41,736 nucleotides of DNA from Candidatus Enterococcus murrayae (GCF_017315985.1 NZ_JAFLVR010000060.1:1-41736); one strand, 5' to 3'. Shown: positions 1 to 8,750, counted from the first letter of the stretch. Translations and numbers: made by a program. The notes: a model not told the origin generated them from the letters alone.

Positions 1-66
1 AACCGTCAAATAATTTAAATGAAAAAAAGAGTCGGGCAGAATAGCAGAATGATATCCGAATCGATA

Positions 67-105
67 ATAAACTATTTTTTTGCTTTATAAAAAAATAGTA
101 CATAA
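67..105. repeat. AT-rich inverted repeat upstream of mgtE
   Basis: ACTATTTTTTT and AAAAAAATAGT form an 11-bp inverted repeat with a 7-nt loop about 25 bases before mgtE. It could be the terminator of a gene left of the window (the stem is followed by few T residues) or part of the mgtE promoter region. I see no M-box or other magnesium riboswitch in the roughly 120 bases available. Confidence 0.4.
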
Positions 106-125
106 TTCAGAGGTAGGTGAGATTG

Positions 126-1496
126 ATGGATGAAAACCAAGAAGAGCTAGAGATACATTTCCAACAATTACGGGAGGAGCTGGATCAGAATGATTTGCCA
201 GCGTTTCGGGATCATTTTTTGGAGATGCATTTTTACGATCAGGGACAATTTTATCAATCGCTGAATCAAGAAGAACGGCAGCTCGTTTATTCTTATTTAT
301 CACCCAAAGAAATTGCGGACATGTTTGATGTCATCGAAGAAGACGATGAGCACGTGGACGAATACCTAAATGAGATGCGTCCACAATATGCAGCAGACAT
401 GTTGTCTGAGATGTATACCGATAACGCAGTGGACTTGCTGAATGAGTTGGATAAAAAGCCGGTAGCCAAATATTTAAGCTTGATGGATTCTGAACACGCC
501 AATGAAATTCGCGATTTGCTTCACTATGAAGATGATACTGCCGGATCATTGATGACGACGGAGTACGTCTCGATTGTAGCGAATCAAACGGTTCGTTCTG
601 CGATGTATGTTTTGAAAAGAGAGGCCCAAATTGCGGAGACGATCTATTATACTTATGTAGTGAATGATGACAATCAGCTTGTAGGTGTTATTTCCCTACG
701 TGATTTGATCGTTAATGATGATGATACGATGGTCTCTGATGTGATGAGTGAACGGGTGATCTCTGTCCACGTTGGTGATGACCAAGAGGATGTGGCGCAA
801 ACCTTTCGTGATTATGATTTCCTTGCGTTGCCAGTAACCGATTATGACGATCATTTATTGGGAATCGTGACTGTTGATGATATCATTGACGTAATTGATG
901 ATGAAGCTGCCAGCGATTACTCTGGTTTGGCCGGTGTTAACGTGGAAGAAGTCAATGAAAATCCTGTCAAAGCTGCTTCGCGGCGGCTGCCTTGGCTGAT
1001 TACGCTGCTCTTTCTGGGGATGACGACAGCAACGCTAATCAATCATTATGAGGAATTAGTCAGCAAGGCAAGTATTTTAGCTGTTTTCATTTCTCTGATC
1101 ACTGGGACTGCCGGCAATGCAGGAACACAATCTTTGGCCGTAGCGGTGAGACGTTTAGCCGTTTCAGATGACAACGAAAAGAATTTCGGGAAATTGATCA
1201 TTGGTGAAGTGCTGACCGGATTAGTGACGGGTTTAGTGACAGGTGTAACGATCTTTTTCATCGTTGGTATTTGGAAGCATAATTTTATATTAGGATTCGT
1301 TATTGGTGCGGCTATGATGGCGGCGATCACGGTCGCAAATCTAGCTGGAAGTTTTATTCCGATGCTGATGGAAAAATTAGGTTTTGACCCGGCTGTTGCT
1401 AGCGGACCATTCATTACCACCTTGAGTGATTTGACTAGTGTGCTGATTTATTTCAATATTGCCAGTCTCTTTATGGAACGTTTTATTGGACAATGA
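126..1496 (+). CDS. mgtE: Magnesium transporter MgtE
   Basis: Mg2+ channel/transporter of the inner membrane, 456 aa. It has the family architecture: an acidic cytosolic N domain (about residues 1-130), two CBS domains (about 135-255) that sense Mg2+, a connecting helix, and a five-helix membrane part (about 285-455). The signature GNAGTQS is visible near the second membrane helix and an Asp-containing TLSDL segment lies in the last helix. The reading frame also opens at a GTG nine bases earlier, but the ATG used here has AGGTGA five bases upstream and GAGGT further up, so I prefer it. A Nudix-like gene follows after three bases, suggesting coupled translation. Family assignment is secure. 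Confidence 0.95.
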   Translation: MDENQEELEIHFQQLREELDQNDLPAFRDHFLEMHFYDQGQFYQSLNQEERQLVYSYLSPKEIADMFDVIEEDDEHVDEYLNEMRPQYAADMLSEMYTDNAVDLLNELDKKPVAKYLSLMDSEHANEIRDLLHYEDDTAGSLMTTEYVSIVANQTVRSAMYVLKREAQIAETIYYTYVVNDDNQLVGVISLRDLIVNDDDTMVSDVMSERVISVHVGDDQEDVAQTFRDYDFLALPVTDYDDHLLGIVTVDDIIDVIDDEAASDYSGLAGVNVEEVNENPVKAASRRLPWLITLLFLGMTTATLINHYEELVSKASILAVFISLITGTAGNAGTQSLAVAVRRLAVSDDNEKNFGKLIIGEVLTGLVTGLVTGVTIFFIVGIWKHNFILGFVIGAAMMAAITVANLAGSFIPMLMEKLGFDPAVASGPFITTLSDLTSVLIYFNIASLFMERFIGQ

Positions 1497-1499
1497 TCG

Positions 1500-1985
1500 A
1501 TGCTTCAAAAGACATATGCTGAAAGTAGTGAGAAAATTTTGAAAAAAGCTTATGCCGTTATTATCCGCAATGGATTGATTCTTTTAGTCCGGCGTCAGGG
1601 AATGCCTGTATGGGACTTGCCTGGAGGAGAACTTCTTCCAAATGAGAACGAACGTGAGGGAATGCAGCGCTTGATTAAGGAGTTGCTTTCTTTCGATAGC
1701 AAAGTAGAGGATCTAATTGGAATTTATACAAAAGAGTATCATGATGAGATCACCTATGTTTACAAGGTACAAGAAACGATTTCGCAAAGTAAAATGGAAT
1801 CACAGGATTACGTGGCCTTCAATTTCTTTGATATTCATAATCTGCCGCTGAATGTTTTTCCAGATCGACATCGTCAGATCAAAGACTATAAAACTGGACG
1901 TTATCCAGTACGTTTGCGGTTTAAACAAAATCGAATTCTGATTCGAATTGAAAATTTCATCAAGCAACGAAAAAAAGAGAAGTGA
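1500..1985 (+). CDS. Nudix-fold protein with a degenerate Nudix box
   Basis: 161 aa. The Nudix fold is recognisable: strand VIIRNGLILLVRR, then WDLPGGE, then the box region at residues 43-65. G43-x5-E49-x7-R57 fits the consensus, but two of the three helix glutamates are lost (L58 and L62, with E61 retained) and the conserved Gly is S64. In the Nudix family these glutamates bind the catalytic Mg2+, so hydrolysis of a nucleoside diphosphate-linked substrate may be lost or altered. The gene starts three bases after the mgtE stop with only a weak GGA as ribosome site, so it is probably co-transcribed and translationally coupled. Substrate unknown. Confidence 0.75.
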   Translation: MLQKTYAESSEKILKKAYAVIIRNGLILLVRRQGMPVWDLPGGELLPNENEREGMQRLIKELLSFDSKVEDLIGIYTKEYHDEITYVYKVQETISQSKMESQDYVAFNFFDIHNLPLNVFPDRHRQIKDYKTGRYPVRLRFKQNRILIRIENFIKQRKKEK

Positions 1986-2009
1986 CTCAAATGAGTCCTT
2001 CTCTTTTTA
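1972..2009. terminator. Bidirectional Rho-independent terminator
   Basis: A-run, GAGAAG-TGACTC, short loop, GAGTCC-TTCTC, T-run. The hairpin has A and T tracts on both sides and lies between the convergent Nudix gene and cutC, serving both. Confidence 0.8.
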
Positions 2010-2642
2010 TAATGGAACGATTTTTGTGCCATGAAGTTCATTTACACCCAAGGCCGCAGCAATGCTTTCGGCGTTTTCTGCATTGATCCCACCACCAGGT
2101 AAGATGATGATCCGCCCAGCAGCGTAATCGATCAATTCCTTTAGGTGAGTCAGGTTGTCTTCAATGGTGGTAGATAATGGACCACCGTGGGTTAAAATCC
2201 GATCAATTCCTAGTTGAACGAACCAATCAATAGTTTTAAATTGTTCCTCTTTTGACAATTCATCGAAAGCCATATGGAAAGTTGTCATTATTCCTTCGCT
2301 ATTTCCTACCAGCATTTCTAAGGCTTCTTCATCTACTTCGTTATCTTCCGTCAAGCAGCCAAATACGACACCATCAGTTCCGGCATTTTTCGCATGAATC
2401 AAATCATTCTCCATGATTTTCAGCTCAATATCATTATAGACAAAGTTTCCGCCACGAGGACGAATCATCGTCATGATTGGGACATGTTTTTCATTGGCGT
2501 ATGCCAAGGTTTCTTCAATCACACCCATACTTGGTGTTGTACCGCCCACAGCTAAGTTGTCACATAGTTCAATCCGCCCGGCCCCAGCTTGGATTGCTTT
2601 TGGAATATCCGTATAATTTTCAGCACAAAATTCTTTAATCAA
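2007..2642 (-). CDS. cutC: Copper homeostasis protein CutC
   Basis: 211 aa TIM-barrel protein of the CutC family, linked to copper tolerance in bacteria including enterococci; its biochemical role is unsettled. Family landmarks are IKEFCAENYTD at the start, AGAGRIELCDNLAVGGTTPS, MTMIRPRGGNF, GVVFGCLTED and the C-terminal ILPGGGINAEN. The frame can be opened at an ATG 21 bases upstream, but that ATG has no ribosome site. The TTG used here has GGAGG eight bases upstream and gives the N-terminus typical of the family. It is a single gene, convergent with the Nudix gene and divergent from rlmA. Confidence 0.92.
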   Translation of the reverse strand: MIKEFCAENYTDIPKAIQAGAGRIELCDNLAVGGTTPSMGVIEETLAYANEKHVPIMTMIRPRGGNFVYNDIELKIMENDLIHAKNAGTDGVVFGCLTEDNEVDEEALEMLVGNSEGIMTTFHMAFDELSKEEQFKTIDWFVQLGIDRILTHGGPLSTTIEDNLTHLKELIDYAAGRIIILPGGGINAENAESIAAALGVNELHGTKIVPL

Positions 2643-2776
2643 GCGTTTATCCTCCAATTTCATAGTAAGTTTTAAATGAAATAAATAGTGATCTCGACGT
2701 ATAGTTTAGCATATCTTGGCAATAGTAGGAATAGAAGAACTATGCTATGATAAGATAGCGAAAAAGGGGTGAAAAG

Positions 2777-3604
2777 ATGCTAAAAAAAATTGATCGGAGC
2801 GCGCTATTTTTGGTTGAGCAGCAACAACTCTTTCGCTGTCCGAAATGCCACCGTGAAATGACACAACAAGAAAAAAGCTTGATTTGTGAGAATGGGCACC
2901 GTTTTGACTTAGCGAAGAAGGGGACGCTTTATTTTTTAGATCATCAAATCAAAACGGATTATGATAAAGAAATGTTTGTACCACGAGGTCGAATGATCCG
3001 CTCAGGGATGTATCAGCCTGTGATTGAGAAAATAGCCAGTTTGATGCAAAACGGCAATGTATTGGACGTTGGTTGTGGTGAGGGCAGCTTTTTGCAGCAA
3101 CTTAATCAAATAAACGAAAATCCTGTCTCAATCGGGTTTGATATTGCTAAAGAGGGCATCTATCTGGCTAGTAATCAACCAATTGAAGCATTTTGGTGTG
3201 TCGCGGATTTGACCAATCTGCCGTTTGCCAACGAGTCTTTTGATACGATCCTAAACATTTTCTCACCGTCACAGTATCGGGAGTTCAAACGTGTGATGAA
3301 GCCAGACGGTTGTGTAGTAAAAGTAGTTCCTCAATCGGGTTATTTACAGGAATTGCGTGCAATCTATCATCCAGATGGCGATACTTATTCAAACGAAGCA
3401 GTCATTCAACGTTTCACAGAGGAGCTTTCCCTCGACTATCGTGAACGAGTGACGTATGATTTTGAAATACCGGAAGAAAATCGATTAGATCTTTTAGAGA
3501 TGTCTCCGCTGGAATGGAAGGTTCCAGCAGATATAAAAGCCAAATTGGCCGAGAATCCTTTGAAGAAAATAACGATTGATATCGAAATATTAAAAGGGCA
3601 TTAG
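2777..3604 (+). CDS. rlmA: 23S rRNA (guanine-N1-)-methyltransferase, RlmA family
   Basis: 275 aa. The N-terminal zinc ribbon has C21, C24, C37 and H41. A SAM-binding Rossmann domain follows, with motif I VLDVGCGEGSF and the post-I acidic region. This matches the RlmA(I)/RlmA(II) family, which methylates G745 or G748 in helix 35 of 23S rRNA; Gram-positive members are usually the G748 type, and the sequence alone does not settle which applies. Ribosome site AAAGGGGTGA precedes the ATG. Transcribed alone; a putative small RNA unit follows. Confidence 0.88.
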   Translation: MLKKIDRSALFLVEQQQLFRCPKCHREMTQQEKSLICENGHRFDLAKKGTLYFLDHQIKTDYDKEMFVPRGRMIRSGMYQPVIEKIASLMQNGNVLDVGCGEGSFLQQLNQINENPVSIGFDIAKEGIYLASNQPIEAFWCVADLTNLPFANESFDTILNIFSPSQYREFKRVMKPDGCVVKVVPQSGYLQELRAIYHPDGDTYSNEAVIQRFTEELSLDYRERVTYDFEIPEENRLDLLEMSPLEWKVPADIKAKLAENPLKKITIDIEILKGH

Positions 3605-3641
3605 AGTAATCGTTTTCATTCAAATTCCTGAAAAGAGAAGG

Positions 3642-3670
3642 TTGCATTTGTGACTTCGTGATGTTATAGT
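3642..3670 (+). promoter_or_regulatory. Sigma-A promoter of the putative small RNA
   Basis: TTGCAT, exactly 17 bases, TATAGT. The predicted start is about 3677. There is no open reading frame or ribosome site immediately downstream; the transcript would run into the hairpins and T-run ending at 3791. Confidence 0.65.
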
Positions 3671-3676
3671 ACTAAC

Positions 3677-3791
3677 AAGTTGTTTTTCATTGGTTTTTAT
3701 CAGGTTCCTGTTCTGATAAAAGTTAGTGAAAAGTGCTTCACTAACGTAGCGACTCGCCGTGCTAGACACCGAGTTGGTACGTTTTTTTTTT
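3677..3791 (+). ncRNA. Putative structured small RNA, about 115 nt
   Basis: An independent unit with its own promoter and a strong terminator. It holds three consecutive hairpins: TTTTATCAG/CTGATAAAA (3695-3703 with 3713-3721, perfect 9 bp); GTTAGTGAA/TTCACTAAC (3722-3730 with 3737-3745, perfect 9 bp, 6-nt loop); and a terminator stem AACGTA plus GACTCG pairing with CGAGTT plus TACGTT (3743-3783), followed by ten T. The second and third hairpins share bases 3743-3745, so they partly compete. It lies between rlmA and trmL, with about 200 bases between its end and trmL. It does not resemble 6S, SRP, tmRNA or RNase P RNA. It could instead be a riboswitch-type leader of trmL. Confidence 0.55.
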
Positions 3792-3987
3792 GCGAGTTCT
3801 GCCGTGCGGACTATAGGGCCATTCGTGAAAATCATATGTGAGGCTAGAAACAAGCATTTTTTCAATTTTAGAAAAAACGAACTTTTATAATGAAATAACT
3901 GTCTGTTTTCATCCTGCGCTGCAGCAGGTTAGAAAAGTGAATAGGCTGTGTAAAATAAATATTGAAATAAGAACGAGGGAAACTATC
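3792..3987 (+). promoter_or_regulatory. trmL upstream region
   Basis: Non-coding. TATAAT at about 3885 is a likely -10 box, with only a weak -35 (TTCAAT, spacing 19). A short stem CCTGC-GCTGCA-GCAGG lies in the presumed 5' UTR. The frame of trmL is open upstream to 3838, but that stretch has no ribosome site and no family similarity. Confidence 0.35.
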
Positions 3988-4494
3988 ATGACAAACCATA
4001 TCGTATTATTTGAACCGCAAATCCCGGCAAATACGGGAAACATTGCACGAACTTGTGCGGCTACGAACTCTCCGCTGCATTTGATTGAACCATTAGGTTT
4101 TTCTACCGATGATAAGCATTTGAAGCGAGCAGGCCTTGATTACTGGAATGATGTAAACATTACCTATCATGAGGATTTAGCTGCGTTTTTAGACTATTTA
4201 GGAGATCAACCGCTGCATCTGATCACTAAGTTTGCCAATGCGACTTATTCAGAAGTGGATTATACTGATGATGGGAATCATTTCTTTATGTTTGGCAAAG
4301 AAACAACAGGGCTGCCGGAAGAATTTATGCGGGAAAATGAGGATAAATGTTTACGCATCCCGATGAATGATGAACATGTTCGCTCATTAAATCTATCCAA
4401 TACAGTGGCTTTAGTTGTTTACGAAGCGCTGCGTCAACAAAATTTTCCTAAGTTGGAATTGACGCATCACTACGAACACGATAAGTTAGACTAG
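3988..4494 (+). CDS. trmL: tRNA (cytidine/uridine-34-2'-O)-methyltransferase TrmL
   Basis: 168 aa SPOUT-class methyltransferase that 2'-O-methylates the wobble base of tRNA-Leu isoacceptors. All three SPOUT motifs are present: N34-type substrate motif [15 protein letters not shown] at the N-terminus, [12 protein letters not shown] in the middle, and the trefoil-knot SAM site [20 protein letters not shown]. The ATG at 3988 is chosen because it gives the standard length and has GAGGGAAA upstream. It is followed closely by the phosphatase gene at 4523, probably one transcript. Confidence 0.93.
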   Translation: MTNHIVLFEPQIPANTGNIARTCAATNSPLHLIEPLGFSTDDKHLKRAGLDYWNDVNITYHEDLAAFLDYLGDQPLHLITKFANATYSEVDYTDDGNHFFMFGKETTGLPEEFMRENEDKCLRIPMNDEHVRSLNLSNTVALVVYEALRQQNFPKLELTHHYEHDKLD

Positions 4495-4522
4495 ACACTA
4501 CGTACTTGGAGAGGGATTTTTT

Positions 4523-5179
4523 ATGAAACTTTATTTTACTCGTCACGGAAAAACTCGCTGGAATCAAGAAAAACGTTTCCAAGGCATGATGGGAGATTCG
4601 CCATTACTGCCTGAAAGCTTGGAGGCGATCAGCGCTTTAGGAAAAGAAATAAAGGATGTGCCATTTGAAACAATTTACACCAGCACGTTAAAACGGGCGT
4701 ATTTAACGGCGGAGGGAATCAACAAGCAATTAGCACATCCAACTGAAATCGTTCGTTCAGAAGACTTGCGGGAACTTGGGTTAGGAACACTAGAGGGACA
4801 ATTGATCCCTGTAATTGAAGAGCGTTATCCTAAAGATATGGTCAACTTGCGTCATCATTTAGAATCATATGATCCAACACCGTTTGAGGGAGAAAAAATC
4901 GAAGACATGCTGAAACGAATCAATGATCTAGTTGAAAAAGCGGTGGCTGATGCCAAGGAAGGTCCGCTTCTTTTTGTCGGTCACGGAGCAGCGTTGACTG
5001 CAGCTATTCAAGCATTAACCGGGAAGCCCTTGAGTGAGCTAAGGGAGATGGGCGGATTATTCAACAACAGCTTAACGATTTTAGAAGCGGAAAACAGCAA
5101 ACCGCCGTATCGAATGATTCAATGGAATGATGTCAGCTTTTTAGAAGGAACAGGCTCGAAGCCGGATTCATTACTTTAG
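4523..5179 (+). CDS. Histidine phosphatase family protein (phosphoglycerate mutase-like)
   Basis: 218 aa. The catalytic RHG motif is at residues 7-9 (FTRHGKTRWN) and the second catalytic His is in LLFVGHGAALT near residue 153; the ETIYTSTLKRA segment is also typical. These mark a cofactor-independent-looking, GpmB/PhoE-like phosphatase. The real substrate is unknown; despite frequent naming as phosphoglycerate mutase, many relatives are general phosphatases. Ribosome site GGAGAGGG. It sits between trmL and recD2 with a gap of about 20 bases to recD2, so an operon is likely. Confidence 0.88.
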   Translation: MKLYFTRHGKTRWNQEKRFQGMMGDSPLLPESLEAISALGKEIKDVPFETIYTSTLKRAYLTAEGINKQLAHPTEIVRSEDLRELGLGTLEGQLIPVIEERYPKDMVNLRHHLESYDPTPFEGEKIEDMLKRINDLVEKAVADAKEGPLLFVGHGAALTAAIQALTGKPLSELREMGGLFNNSLTILEAENSKPPYRMIQWNDVSFLEGTGSKPDSLL

Positions 5180-5198
5180 TAGAGGAGGGAGGAGCGAA

Positions 5199-7604
5199 AT
5201 GTCAGAAGAACAGTTATACATCGTAGGAACATTAAAGGTGATCTTTTTTCAAAACCCTAGTAATTTTTATAAGGTTCTGCTGATCAAGGTCAGCGAGACA
5301 AACAGTGATTATCTTGAACAGGAAATTGTTGTCACGGGAAGCTTTGGCGATATGCAAGAAGATGAAGACTATCGCTTCTTCGGACATTTTGTCGATCATC
5401 CTCGTTATGGCAAGCAATTCTTAGTGGAAAGCTATGAACAAGCCCATCCAACATCAGCGAATGGGTTGATCAATTACTTGTCCAGTGAAAAATTTCCTGG
5501 AATAGGCAAGATAACCGCGGAGAAGATAATTGAAGTGCTGGGGGAAGAAGCGATTGATCAAATTATGGAAAATCCCGCGGTGCTGGCGAAGGTACCCAAT
5601 CTAAATGTGAAAAAGCAGAAGGTGATTGTGGAGACGATCCGGCAAAATCATGGGATGGAGCAAATCATTGTCGGCTTAAGCCGTTATGGCTTTGGCAGCC
5701 ATTTATCCTTTGCGATTTTCCAAACATACCGAAATGAAGCATTGGAGATCATCGCTGAAAATCCCTATCAGCTGGTGGAAGATATTGAGGGAATCGGCTT
5801 TAAAAAGGCGGATAGTTTAGCAGAACAATTAGGGATTGCAGCAGATAGTCCACAACGAATTCGGGCAGCAATTTTTCATCAGGTCAATGAAGATGCAAAT
5901 CAAAGCGGTGATACCTATGTGGAGGCACAACAGCTGTTGACCGAAGTCTTGCAGCTTTTAGAAACAACCAGGCCAGTTGAAATTGCTCCTGATCAAATCG
6001 CAAATATGATTATCCAATTAGTCGAAGAAGAAAAAATTCAGCAAGAAGCAACAAAAATCTATGAAAACACATTGTTTTATAGTGAATGGGGGATTGCTTC
6101 TTCGATTGAGCGATTATTGGCTCGAAAAAAGGAAATCAACTACCCGCAGGAAGCAATTGATAAGAAGCTGCGAATCATTGAGAAGCAATTGAAGATTACC
6201 TATGGTGATTCCCAAGATCAAGCAATCAAAGAAGCCATTCGTTCCCCGCTGTTCATTTTGACTGGCGGACCCGGAACAGGGAAAACAACGGTGATCAACG
6301 GAATCGTTAAACTATTTGCAGAGTTGAACGATCTGTCATTAGATCTGAAAGATTATACGAAGGCCATCTTTCCCATTTTGCTGGCAGCGCCAACTGGTCG
6401 AGCGGCTAAACGCATGAATGAAACAACAGGATTGCCAGCTAGTACGATCCACCGATTATTAGGTCTCAATGCCAATGATGACACGCCTGATATTGAGGCG
6501 AAGGAGTTAGATGGCGGGTTACTGATCGTTGATGAAATGTCGATGGTAGATACTTGGTTGGCGAATACTTTGCTGAAGGCTATTCCTGATAACATGCAGG
6601 TGATTTTTGTAGGAGACAAGGATCAACTGCCATCTGTTGGTCCGGGTCAAGTTTTCCATGATCTGCTGCAGATTGAAGAGATACCAAAGATGGAGCTGAC
6701 AGATATTTATCGGCAAGGCGACGGCTCATCTATCATTCCGTTGGCGCACGAAATCAAAGATGGAAAACTACCGCAAGATTTTAGAAAAAATCAAGAGGAT
6801 CGGTCCTTCATTGCTTGTCACGCTTTTCAAATGGAGGAGGTCGTGAAGCAGATTGTTGAGCGGGCGAAGAAAAAAGGGTACACCGCTCAAGATGTTCAGG
6901 TTTTAGCACCGATGTATCGCGGTCCGGCAGGGATCGATGCGATCAATAAAATGATGCAGGAAATTTTTAATCCCAATGATGGACGGAAAAAGGAAGTTCA
7001 GTGGAACGATGTCGTTTATCGAATTGGAGATAAGGTTCTGCAATTAGTCAATAATCCAGAACTAAATGTTTTTAACGGGGACATGGGGATTATTGTTGGG
7101 ATCATTCCAGCGAAAGAGTCGGAAGATAAAGTGGATGAATTGGTAATCCAGTTTGACAGCAATGAGATCAGCTATAAACGCTCAGAATGGAATAAGATAA
7201 AACTTTCCTATTGCTGTTCGATCCACAAGGCGCAGGGGAGCGAATTTAAAATGGTCCTTTTGCCGATGGTCAAGCAGTATTCCCGGATGCTTCAGCGAAA
7301 TCTCTTGTATACAGCGGTGACACGAAGCAAAGACCTGCTGATTCTATTAGGCGAAGAAGAAGCGTTCCAGGCCTGTGTAGATCGTGAATCAGCAGTGCGG
7401 AAAACAACATTGATTGAGCGTATCATGAAGGGAACGGATGATGTTGGGCCTAAGCGGCCTAAAGTAGAACCCTTTAAAGCCGTTGAAGAAAAACAAAAAC
7501 CAGCAGCTAATGAACCAACTATTTTGACTCCAAAATTAATTGCGGCGCAATCGATCGATCCGATGATCGGAATGGAAGATATCACGCCAGCGATGTTTAT
7601 GTAA
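5199..7604 (+). CDS. recD2: ATP-dependent DNA helicase RecD2
   Basis: 801 aa, superfamily 1B 5'-3' helicase of the RecD2/YrrC type found in bacteria lacking RecBC. The N-terminal region holds helix-hairpin-helix repeats (FPGIGKITAEKIIEVLG and EGIGFKKADSLAEQLG) before the motor. Walker A is GGPGTGKTT with K362; Walker B is the LIVDEMSMVD segment; motif III is VGDKDQLPSVGPG; the C-terminal 2B/motif VI part is IHKAQGSEF and LYTAVTRSK. It acts in DNA repair and replication-fork maintenance. Ribosome site GGAGGGAGG. Confidence 0.95.
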   Translation: MSEEQLYIVGTLKVIFFQNPSNFYKVLLIKVSETNSDYLEQEIVVTGSFGDMQEDEDYRFFGHFVDHPRYGKQFLVESYEQAHPTSANGLINYLSSEKFPGIGKITAEKIIEVLGEEAIDQIMENPAVLAKVPNLNVKKQKVIVETIRQNHGMEQIIVGLSRYGFGSHLSFAIFQTYRNEALEIIAENPYQLVEDIEGIGFKKADSLAEQLGIAADSPQRIRAAIFHQVNEDANQSGDTYVEAQQLLTEVLQLLETTRPVEIAPDQIANMIIQLVEEEKIQQEATKIYENTLFYSEWGIASSIERLLARKKEINYPQEAIDKKLRIIEKQLKITYGDSQDQAIKEAIRSPLFILTGGPGTGKTTVINGIVKLFAELNDLSLDLKDYTKAIFPILLAAPTGRAAKRMNETTGLPASTIHRLLGLNANDDTPDIEAKELDGGLLIVDEMSMVDTWLANTLLKAIPDNMQVIFVGDKDQLPSVGPGQVFHDLLQIEEIPKMELTDIYRQGDGSSIIPLAHEIKDGKLPQDFRKNQEDRSFIACHAFQMEEVVKQIVERAKKKGYTAQDVQVLAPMYRGPAGIDAINKMMQEIFNPNDGRKKEVQWNDVVYRIGDKVLQLVNNPELNVFNGDMGIIVGIIPAKESEDKVDELVIQFDSNEISYKRSEWNKIKLSYCCSIHKAQGSEFKMVLLPMVKQYSRMLQRNLLYTAVTRSKDLLILLGEEEAFQACVDRESAVRKTTLIERIMKGTDDVGPKRPKVEPFKAVEEKQKPAANEPTILTPKLIAAQSIDPMIGMEDITPAMFM

Positions 7605-7610
7605 TAGCTT

Positions 7611-7656
7611 AAAAGGACTGAAAAATAAATCCGCGGATTTATTTTTCAGTCCTTTT
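7611..7656. terminator. Bidirectional terminator, perfect 46-bp palindrome
   Basis: A perfect palindrome centred between 7633 and 7634, with AAAA at the left end and TTTT at the right. It separates the convergent recD2 and lipid kinase genes and overlaps the last codons of the kinase gene. Confidence 0.85.
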
Positions 7657-8628
7657 GTCTGCATACCAGATATATTGCGTCGCAGTGGAGAAGCTCATAT
7701 CAAATGATCGTTCGCCCATGTTTTCGCCATCAGCTTGACCATGCTGCGGAACAACCGAAACAATCCGGATTTTACTGCTGGTAAAATGCTTGTAGTGCTT
7801 GTTTTCAGTATGTTTCTTTCGAAGAAGCTGAATCAGAAAACGTAAAATCGCTGCCAGATTCGGCTTTTCTACAACAACAAGATCGATCGTCTCTTTTTTT
7901 GGATCAGCCATTGGTGCGATCGCTATCCCTCCGCCAAAATAAGGAATATTTGTGGTAGTACATAAAAAAGTTCGTTCAAAGCTCAATGATTGTCCATTTA
8001 ACTCAACAAGAATTGGAAAAGTTTTTTGAGTAAAGATGGCCTTCACCAGGTATATCGCGTAAGAAGCTGAACCCAAATGATACTTATTCAATACTTTTTT
8101 CGAAGAAGATGCATTTGTCGTTGCAACAATCAAGGCATCCAAACCGATCCCAACATTGTTCAAAATGACTCCGCGCTCTTCACGGATTTTTTCATCGTAG
8201 TGAAAAACATTGATCGGCTGTGGTCTTAAAGCAGAGGTAATCTGCTCAAAGGCCTTTTCCGGGTCTCGGGACAGACCGATCCCCCGAGCGAAATCATTTC
8301 CTGATCCGGCAGGAATATAACTAACGGGAAACTGACGATCCAAAACATAAAGCTGATTGACCACTTCATGCAGCGTTCCGTCACCGCCAATCACTACTAG
8401 CAGGTGAAATGAATTATCGACATGGTCCTTTTCGCAGGTTTCTGACCAAGGGCTAAGCAGATCTACCAGGCGTTCCACAATTTCTCTTTCGTCGCCAGGC
8501 TGCTCAGTGTAATAAGGTGTGTATGTATAGTCACCGTCATCCAGTAATTGAATGATTGTTTCTGCTGTTTTCGCCGCGTTGCCGCTGCCGGCAGCGGGAT
8601 TGATTAAAATATGATAATGAAAATTCAT
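7639..8628 (-). CDS. Diacylglycerol/lipid kinase family protein
   Basis: 329 aa, DAGK catalytic fold (DagK/YegS/BmrU group). Motifs: INPAAGSGNA near the N-terminus (residues 9-18), nucleotide-binding GGDGT at 81-85, and PAGSGNDFARGIG about 25 residues further on. Family members phosphorylate diacylglycerol (DgkB/DagK in Firmicutes, recycling DAG produced by lipoteichoic acid synthesis) or other lipids; the substrate here is inferred only. The ATG has AGGATCGAGGA upstream. Single gene, convergent with recD2. The C-terminal codons run into the shared terminator palindrome. Confidence 0.88.
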   Translation of the reverse strand: MNFHYHILINPAAGSGNAAKTAETIIQLLDDGDYTYTPYYTEQPGDEREIVERLVDLLSPWSETCEKDHVDNSFHLLVVIGGDGTLHEVVNQLYVLDRQFPVSYIPAGSGNDFARGIGLSRDPEKAFEQITSALRPQPINVFHYDEKIREERGVILNNVGIGLDALIVATTNASSSKKVLNKYHLGSASYAIYLVKAIFTQKTFPILVELNGQSLSFERTFLCTTTNIPYFGGGIAIAPMADPKKETIDLVVVEKPNLAAILRFLIQLLRKKHTENKHYKHFTSSKIRIVSVVPQHGQADGENMGERSFDMSFSTATQYIWYADKRTEK

Positions 8629-8703
8629 GTCCTCGATCCTTTCAAAGACTGATTATAACAGAGTGACAATGGGAACTGTAGAAAATTGTTTGATTGCACG
8701 AAT

Positions 8704-8732
8704 AAAAAATCCCTCTTCTATGCAGGGAGGGA
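8704..8732 (-). terminator. Terminator of the 99-aa hypothetical gene
   Basis: On the minus strand TCCCTC, 11-nt loop, GAGGGA, then six T. Confidence 0.6.
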
Positions 8733-8750
8733 GATGATTTTATTAATAGA

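Noticed and set aside
19-92. Short ATG frame (23 codons) before mgtE
   Set aside because: No ribosome site, and its end lies in the AT-rich inverted repeat; nothing supports translation.
3743-3791. Resemblance of the small RNA's terminal hairpin (CACCGAGTTGGTACG plus T-run) to the 3' end of Cas9 tracrRNAs
   Set aside because: No cas genes or CRISPR repeats in the window, and the 5' part shows no anti-repeat or nexus-like structure. The similarity is limited to a short GC-rich terminator stem.
3838-3987. Upstream extension of the trmL frame by 50 codons
   Set aside because: No ribosome site, no family similarity; the ATG at 3988 gives the standard TrmL N-terminus.
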